Below, one piece after another: positions 58,918 to 64,000 of a DNA stretch of 64,000 nt; the stretch's first letter is position 1; each line of letters opens with the position of its first letter. Both the position numbers and the translations under genes were made by a program. The DNA is from Herbidospora galbida (GTDB lineage: Bacteria > Actinomycetota > Actinomycetes > Streptosporangiales > Streptosporangiaceae), in assembly GCF_005233835.1 (NCBI RefSeq), contig NZ_SZQA01000040.1, positions 1 through 64,000 of the forward strand, read 5' to 3'. Below the pieces are notes generated by a model. The model was not told the origin of the DNA. It saw nothing but the letters and a program-made list of their open reading frames with translations, and did not search any database.

Positions 58918-60206
58918 TCTGCCGGGCGGATCCGGGCCGCGACCTCGTCCACCCTGGCCGTGAGCGAGCTGTTCAGCGTCTCCTGCAGTTCCTCGAACTC
59001 CCCTTCCTCCTCGGGGGTGGCCTGCCCCCGGAGGACGGCGCGCTCCAGGACCACCAGGCGCCTGCGCATGGCCTCGGCTCTGGGAGAGTAGGGCGTCTCG
59101 ATGCCGAACAGGTCGCTGAGCAGGGCGTCGTCACCGCTGCCGTAGACGACCCGCTCGTAGAGGTCGTCGTTCACGACCGCGGGGGAAGCGTCTTCGTCGA
59201 CCCCGGGGAGGCGGATCAGGCCGCCCGGGTCGGCCGACTGGCAGATGTAGGGGCTGTGGGTGGTGACGATGAACTGGATGTTGGGGAAGTGGGCCTTCAG
59301 CCAGCCGCCGATCTTCTGCTGCCAGCTCACGTGCAGGTGGGCGTCGATCTCGTCGATGAGCACGACACCTGACCTGGTGATCGCCGCGCTGGGCGCCGAT
59401 TCGGGGAAGGCCGCGCTCATCTGCCGCACCAGGTCGAGGACCAAGGCGGTGACCGCGCGATAGCCGTCGCTCATCTCGCGCATCGGGATCCGGCGACCGT
59501 CTCTGCGGGCCCACAGCCCGTCGCTGTCGACGCGGTCGACCTGAAAGCCGTCAGGGAGAAGCCCGTCGTTGAGGAGGCGCAGCGCGAAGGTGAGAAGCGC
59601 CGCCGCCTGCCTGTTGCCTTCGAGCCGTCTCAGGTGCAGATCGATCAACCAGGTGACGCCTTCGGCGAGTGAGGCGTCTTCGTTGAACAGGGTCGCCAGG
59701 CGGGAGACCGGCCCCGGCCGCTGCATCAGGCGCTGTGCTTCGGCCGAACCGCCGACCAGGCGGCGGAAAGGGCCGTATCCCGCGTAGAACCAGCCCTGAA
59801 GATCAGGTGCCCACGGACCGAGTTTCGCGTCCGGAGTGTGGCCGATCATCATCGCGCGGCCGATGTGATGCCCAGATGGACGCCAGGAGATCACGGTCCC
59901 GAGCAGTAGGGGCCGGTCATCGGTCGAGACGTCGTCCGCGTCCTGGGTGAAACCGGTCGTCACCGTCGCCTGGGCGCGTTCGTCGGTGACCCAGCCTTCG
60001 AAGTCGAGAGTGAGGCTCAGCGCGACGTCCGGCCCGGCCAGTGCGAGTGCGATCGCCCGCAGGATGGTCGTCTTCCCGGAGCCGTTCCTGCCCGCCAGGA
60101 CGGTCCAGCCGGCGTGGCTGCCGTCTGGTCTGGTCAGCCGCAGGTCGACGTCGCGGGCTCCGGTGAAGCCCTTGACGTCCGAGATCTTGATCTCCGTGAC
60201 GTACAC
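58914..60206 (-). CDS. ptuA: AAA/ABC-type ATPase, PtuA-like (Septu defence candidate)
   Basis: 430 residues from a GTG at 60206. Walker A GRNGSGKTT (39-47), a long helical middle, an ABC-signature-like MREMSDGYRA (about 242-251), Walker B VVLIDEIDAHLH (281-292) and the H-loop TTHSP (315-319) place it in the AAA_15/AAA_21 family of SMC-like defence ATPases. An acidic C-terminal tail (QATPEEEGEFEELQETL) follows. Together with the overlapping HNH gene it makes a Septu-type pair; it is shorter than the first described PtuA. It starts 13 bases after the stop of the GTPase gene, so it is likely part of the GAP1 operon. Confidence 0.9.
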   Translation of the reverse strand: MYVTEIKISDVKGFTGARDVDLRLTRPDGSHAGWTVLAGRNGSGKTTILRAIALALAGPDVALSLTLDFEGWVTDERAQATVTTGFTQDADDVSTDDRPLLLGTVISWRPSGHHIGRAMMIGHTPDAKLGPWAPDLQGWFYAGYGPFRRLVGGSAEAQRLMQRPGPVSRLATLFNEDASLAEGVTWLIDLHLRRLEGNRQAAALLTFALRLLNDGLLPDGFQVDRVDSDGLWARRDGRRIPMREMSDGYRAVTALVLDLVRQMSAAFPESAPSAAITRSGVVLIDEIDAHLHVSWQQKIGGWLKAHFPNIQFIVTTHSPYICQSADPGGLIRLPGVDEDASPAVVNDDLYERVVYGSGDDALLSDLFGIETPYSPRAEAMRRRLVVLERAVLRGQATPEEEGEFEELQETLNSSLTARVDEVAARIRPAE

Positions 60207-60219
60207 GGCTCGATCGTAG

Positions 60220-61839
60220 TCATCTGCTGACGTACCAGAGGATCAGACCGGCCACCGCGCCTACGCTGAGCAACACGCTGGTCGTGAAGAGTAACCGCCG
60301 GACCACGGTGTAGCTCAGTGGAGGCCGCCCCTCGGGCCTGGCGCGAGGCCGCCACGGTTCCCCGGCCGCCCGGTCAGCCCTCCGTTCGCCGTTCAGGCCG
60401 GTCAGCCACGTCACCAGCCCCGCGATCTCGTCCGCCCGGGGCGGCAGGCCCGACGTCGCGTACCGGACCTCCGATCCCCGGTTCGACAGGTCGCGGACCA
60501 AGTTCCCCATGCCCATCGTCGTCAGCCACGCCTGCGGATCCTCCGAGGCCCCCTGCCCGGTCGTCGTCCGGTCGAGGAGGTCGCCCTTGGTCACCACGAC
60601 CGCGATCCGCCGCTGGTGCCCCCCGTCCGCGCGCGTCGACAGCTCGTTGCGCACCCGGTGGACCGTGTCGGCCGGGTCCTCCCGTGAGGGGACCACGCCC
60701 CCGGCCGCCAGCAGTTCCCGGTCGGCAGGCACAAGGCTGTCCTGGACGGCGGGCAGCGCGAACGGGTCGATCAGCAGCACCATCGCCTCGCCGTGGGCCA
60801 GGTACCCCATCGCCTCGACCCGGCTGGCCCCCGTGTAGTGCTCTCCGGAGGGGTCGAACAGGTACAGGATCCGGGCCGACACGTCGAGCATGACGGCTTT
60901 CGGGAGTTGGGTCCCGGTCTTGGTCATGGTCCCCGCCGCCAACGCCTGGCGCAGGCGGAGGAAGGTCTGCTCGTCGCCCTGGTCGACGAACCGGGCCCCG
61001 GAGGTCTCGCGCAGCGCGTCGACGGCCACCGCGAGGAAGGTCGTCTTCCCGGCGTCGGGTCCGCCCACCAGCGGGACCGGCTCCACCCGCACCTTACCGA
61101 TCTTCCCGGGCAGCGTCCGTCCGCAGTGGGGGCACAACGCCCGCAGCCGGTGGCGGCCGAGCAGGATCGTGGTGGGCAGCCGCGCGCCGCACCGGCACAC
61201 GTGCCGGAAGGCCCCGTTCCGGTCGGGGCGCAGCGCCCGGTGCTGGGCCTCGCACGACGGGCACACGTAGATCGGCCGGTCGATCCGGGCGTAACAGCCG
61301 GGATAGGGGCAGGCCTGGAGGATCCGCCGCAGCAGCATGACCGACTGCTCGACCCCGCGCAGCACGGCCACGAACGTCAGCCACGCCAGCAGCCCGGCCG
61401 CCACCGTCACCAGGTAGGCCGCCGTGACGAGCAGGGCCACCAGGCTCAGGGGCAGCAGCGCCGCCAGCAGGCCGGCCACCACCGCCAGCCACAACGGGAA
61501 GAGCACGTAGCGCCGCTCGTCCGACATCAGCAGCCTGGTCAGCGCGCGGACCACCCGCCGGACCCGCCCGTCGACGACCGGCACCGCCCCGGCCAAAACC
61601 GCCCACCAGTCCTGCCAGACCTGCGACACCAGGTAGTGCCGGTGGGCGGGCTCAAGGCCCTCCGGCGGCGCGCGCACCCCCCGGTCCGGGAGCAAAACGC
61701 GGGCCGCCGTCGTGAAGTACGCCCACAGCGCCCCCAGCACCGCCACCGCCACGGTCGCCGCGAAGACCACCGGGAAGACGAACGCGAAGGCCGCCCACAT
61801 GGCGACGAGCCAGAAGCCGGCCAGGACGAGCCACCACAT
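60220..61839 (-). CDS. Membrane-bound zinc-ribbon GTPase of a GAP1-type conflict system
   Basis: 539 residues. An N-terminal membrane helix pair (about 3-50) and another hydrophobic block (about 112-160) precede three zinc-ribbon-like Cys clusters (CPYPGC, CPSC, CRCG, CPHC; residues 177-240). The GTPase part has P-loop GGPDAGKTT (259-267) and G4-like VVVTKGD, with no ordinary DxxG. A final membrane helix (LLFTTSVLLSVGAVAGLILW) ends the protein. This resembles the double-GTPase family associated with GAP1 in NTP-dependent biological-conflict systems. The GAP1 gene abuts it exactly (TAGATG) and an ATPase gene follows 13 bases later. Confidence 0.88.
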   Translation of the reverse strand: MWWLVLAGFWLVAMWAAFAFVFPVVFAATVAVAVLGALWAYFTTAARVLLPDRGVRAPPEGLEPAHRHYLVSQVWQDWWAVLAGAVPVVDGRVRRVVRALTRLLMSDERRYVLFPLWLAVVAGLLAALLPLSLVALLVTAAYLVTVAAGLLAWLTFVAVLRGVEQSVMLLRRILQACPYPGCYARIDRPIYVCPSCEAQHRALRPDRNGAFRHVCRCGARLPTTILLGRHRLRALCPHCGRTLPGKIGKVRVEPVPLVGGPDAGKTTFLAVAVDALRETSGARFVDQGDEQTFLRLRQALAAGTMTKTGTQLPKAVMLDVSARILYLFDPSGEHYTGASRVEAMGYLAHGEAMVLLIDPFALPAVQDSLVPADRELLAAGGVVPSREDPADTVHRVRNELSTRADGGHQRRIAVVVTKGDLLDRTTTGQGASEDPQAWLTTMGMGNLVRDLSNRGSEVRYATSGLPPRADEIAGLVTWLTGLNGERRADRAAGEPWRPRARPEGRPPLSYTVVRRLLFTTSVLLSVGAVAGLILWYVSR

Positions 61840-64000
61840 CTACCGTTCTCCGCGCCCGAACAGCCGTCTCCGCTGACCGGCCAGTTCCTTCAGGCCGGCG
61901 GCCAGTTCGGCGTCCTGTTTGAAGCGGGCCTCCATCGAGCCGAAGCGGCCCCAGTTGTTGACCTCCGAGCGGGCCCAGGCGTCCAGGCGGGGTTCGATCA
62001 CCCCGGCCACGCGCATCCTGATCGCGATCTCCAGCAGGGCCATCTGCTGGTCGCGGTTGCGGCGGGGTTTGAGCCATTCGGGGATCAGCCAGCGGCGGGT
62101 CGCGTCGGTGACGGCCTTGGCGACCGTCGAGCGGAAGCGGGGGTCGCGGGTGGCCAGCACCTTCGCGCACGTCGCCCGGGTCAGTTCGGCGAGTTCGGCG
62201 TTGCCCTCGCGGGTGAGGTCGGTCAGGCGGTCGATCGCGGTGGCGGCCTCCACCGGCGTGGGGGCCGACGGCAGGCGGGCGGCGATGAGGGTCGCCTCGG
62301 CGTCGTCGGCGGGGAAGCCGGGCAGGCCGTCGCGGACGCGTTCGGCCAGCTCCAGGGCCTCGCCGCTGGCCAGGCCCGCCTTCACGAACGCGCGGCCGGG
62401 GAGTTCGCCCAGGGTCGGGCTGGCGTCCATACGCGGGCCGAGCAGGTCGACCAGGCGGCCGATCTCGCCCGGGGTCGGCTGCGCGGTCCACAGCGACGGG
62501 AGGGCCTGTTCGCGGAAGCCGTCGAACGCGCGGTCCATGAGTTCGACCGTGGTGTCGACGCGGTCGCGGCCGCCGTGCAGCGTCTGCCAGCGCAGCACCG
62601 CCACCCCCGTACGGGGGGCGCGGCGCCAGTCGCGGCGGGCTCCGGCGAGCAGGCCGCACAGGGTGGCGCTCACCTCGCCGGGGGCGGCCTCCAGGCCGGC
62701 CACGTAACCGGCGATCATCGCCTCGCGCCAGGCGGCGGGGGTGCGGGCCAGTTCGGCCGCCGCCTCCTCCTGGTTGCCGGGGACGGCCCGCGCCGCCGCC
62801 GACTCCACCTCGGCCGCGTCGACCGGCAGGTCGCAGGCGTCGGCCACGCGCACGATCCCGGCCACCTGGGCGGGGGTGAGTGCCGACCGCAGCGCGGCGG
62901 TGGCCTCGGCGCCGAGCGCGGACGCGTAACCCGGGGGCGGCAGCCGTACCGGCAGGGGCAGTGCCGGGTCGCGCAGCGCGAGCGACACGCACCGGGCCGC
63001 GCCCTCGGCGGCGTGGACGGCCACCTCGGCGGCCAGGTCGTAGGTCAGCAGCCCGGCCTGGGAGGCCAGCCGCTGCCACGCCCAGTCGGGCAGGCCGCCC
63101 GCGGAGAGCCGGGCGACGGCGGTCTGCTCCTCGGGGGAGACCGTGTGGTCGCCGCGGCAGAGCGCCAGCAGCGCCGCCGCCGTCTCGGGGTCGTCGCCCA
63201 GTTCGCCGAGCGCGTCGAGCCCGTCGAGGTCGCCGCGCCGCCAGAACCCGGCGACCGTCCCGGCGAAGCGCCCGGTCCGCACGGGCGCGGCCGGTTCGTC
63301 GAGCCGGACGACCGTCGCGTCGACGTCCGGCGGGATCCACACGTCGGGGGTGGTCCCGGCGATGACCTGGCCCGAGGAGGCCGGATCGGCCGTGTACGTC
63401 ACGAACGACAGCCGGATCGCCGACGCCCACGGCAGCGAGAAGGAGATGACCGCGATCCACCGCACCACCTCGGCGACGTCGGCGCTGACCAGCACCAGCC
63501 GCCCGTGCCCCCGGGTGAGGAACAGCCGCACCGCCTCCAGCAGCCCGCCGAGCCGCACATAGGCGTCGGGGCCGAGCGCGGCCAGCCACGCCACCAGCCC
63601 CTCAGGGTCGAGGAGGGGGCCGGGCGACGGCTCCAGCACCGGCAGCTCAGGGCCGTCGGAGGGCCGGGCGGCCCACCAGGGCGCCTCCCAGAACTCGATC
63701 GGCCGCAGCCCGACCAGTTCCCCCTCGCCGGGCAGCACGGCGTGCGCCAGGAAGTTCCCATAACGTCCGGAATAGTCCTGGCCCAGGTAGACGCACCGGA
63801 CGAGCATCCCGGCCCCGTAGGCCATCGAGACCGGCAGCCCGGCGATCTCGGCGGGCGTCGGCGCGAGCGGGGCGTCCGGCGGGGGCTGGTAGACCAGGTA
63901 GGGCGCGCTGCGCTCCCGCAGGACGGGCGGCAGGCCGGTGGTCTCGGCGGTCACCTGGAACCCCGAGCGGCCCGAGGGGCCCGATTCGGCCGACGTGTAC
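61840..64000 (-). CDS. GTPase-associated protein 1 (GAP1), start outside the window
   Basis: At least 719 codons are visible. A GTG at 63954 could be called as the start, but the frame is open up to the window edge and the upstream codons read YTSAESGPSGRSGFQ, which matches the normal GAP1 beginning (YTS then GFQ). The gene is therefore cut at its 5' end. GAP1-N type features: YLVYQPPPDAP, PTPAEIAGLPVSMAYGAG, YLGQDYSGRYGNFLAHAVLP. A long helical middle and a C-terminal domain rich in Arg (LIPEWLKPRRNRDQQ) follow. Described GAP1 proteins accompany GTPases in conflict systems of complex bacteria. It abuts the GTPase gene. Confidence 0.88.
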   Translation of the reverse strand, partial: YTSAESGPSGRSGFQVTAETTGLPPVLRERSAPYLVYQPPPDAPLAPTPAEIAGLPVSMAYGAGMLVRCVYLGQDYSGRYGNFLAHAVLPGEGELVGLRPIEFWEAPWWAARPSDGPELPVLEPSPGPLLDPEGLVAWLAALGPDAYVRLGGLLEAVRLFLTRGHGRLVLVSADVAEVVRWIAVISFSLPWASAIRLSFVTYTADPASSGQVIAGTTPDVWIPPDVDATVVRLDEPAAPVRTGRFAGTVAGFWRRGDLDGLDALGELGDDPETAAALLALCRGDHTVSPEEQTAVARLSAGGLPDWAWQRLASQAGLLTYDLAAEVAVHAAEGAARCVSLALRDPALPLPVRLPPPGYASALGAEATAALRSALTPAQVAGIVRVADACDLPVDAAEVESAAARAVPGNQEEAAAELARTPAAWREAMIAGYVAGLEAAPGEVSATLCGLLAGARRDWRRAPRTGVAVLRWQTLHGGRDRVDTTVELMDRAFDGFREQALPSLWTAQPTPGEIGRLVDLLGPRMDASPTLGELPGRAFVKAGLASGEALELAERVRDGLPGFPADDAEATLIAARLPSAPTPVEAATAIDRLTDLTREGNAELAELTRATCAKVLATRDPRFRSTVAKAVTDATRRWLIPEWLKPRRNRDQQMALLEIAIRMRVAGVIEPRLDAWARSEVNNWGRFGSMEARFKQDAELAAGLKELAGQRRRLFGRGER

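Noticed and set aside
1-64000. tRNA, rRNA, CRISPR arrays, insertion sequences, phage integrases, riboswitches
   Set aside because: None was found by eye: no cloverleaf with CCA-type end, no regular spacer repeats, no transposase or integrase motifs.

Overview
The window is high-GC DNA (a sampled 60-base stretch at 14101-14160 is about 72% G+C) with strong third-position GC bias. Its content points to a filamentous Actinomycetota, plausibly order Streptosporangiales or a relative: an F420-dependent NADPH oxidoreductase, a SARP-type regulator, a PucR regulator, a GlnA2-type glutamine synthetase behind a GlnR-like box, a class I terpene synthase, a WapA/RHS wall protein and a GAP1/GTPase conflict locus. 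The taxon is an inference from gene content. No rRNA, tRNA, CRISPR array, insertion sequence or replication origin was seen.

Layout, left to right. 1-4887: an FtsX-type ABC exporter co-directional with a response-regulator/class III nucleotide cyclase, facing a cNMP-binding protein and an MBL-fold hydrolase, together a compact cyclic-nucleotide signalling island. 4884-7710: DUF3467, DUF305, DUF3105 and an Excalibur-domain membrane protein. 7793-10179: imperfect tandem repeats and a lone xanthine dehydrogenase molybdopterin subunit, divergent from a PucR regulator (10288-11757). 11819-21957: a 3210-residue secreted RHS/YD-repeat protein whose AT-rich C-terminal tip carries an HEYVH metallopeptidase motif, overlapped by a lipoprotein gene that may encode immunity. 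22305-23778: a tiny secreted-peptide gene divergent from an XRE-TPR regulator, a possible peptide-pheromone pair.

23950-33565: CopC and CopD-CtaG copper genes, a lone HATPase, methionine aminopeptidase, a cyclase-family hydrolase, LysR, a secreted lipase and an F420 oxidoreductase. 33618-38260: a MocR regulator divergent from a Cys/Met PLP enzyme and a threonine dehydratase, then panB. 38414-44594: two MFS exporters, a TetR regulator with a near-perfect operator, an arabinan-type glycosidase with a LacI-type operator, and an alpha/beta hydrolase. 44589-54143: NAD synthetase, a rare SARP-REC-LuxR fusion with its histidine kinase, an MFS/ArsR divergent pair, and a second, orphan histidine kinase. 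54176-57390: expansin-like protein, terpene synthase and glnA2.

57372-64000 (right edge): all genes are on the minus strand. A GAP1 protein (cut by the window edge), a zinc-ribbon TRAFAC-type GTPase, an AAA ATPase and an HNH nuclease lie in tight tandem. The last two look like a Septu (PtuA/PtuB) defence pair, and the whole run reads as one conflict-system operon. Behind it is a twice-frameshifted membrane protein gene. This operon, the RHS/lipoprotein module and the peptide/XRE-TPR pair are the strongest candidates for undescribed biology.
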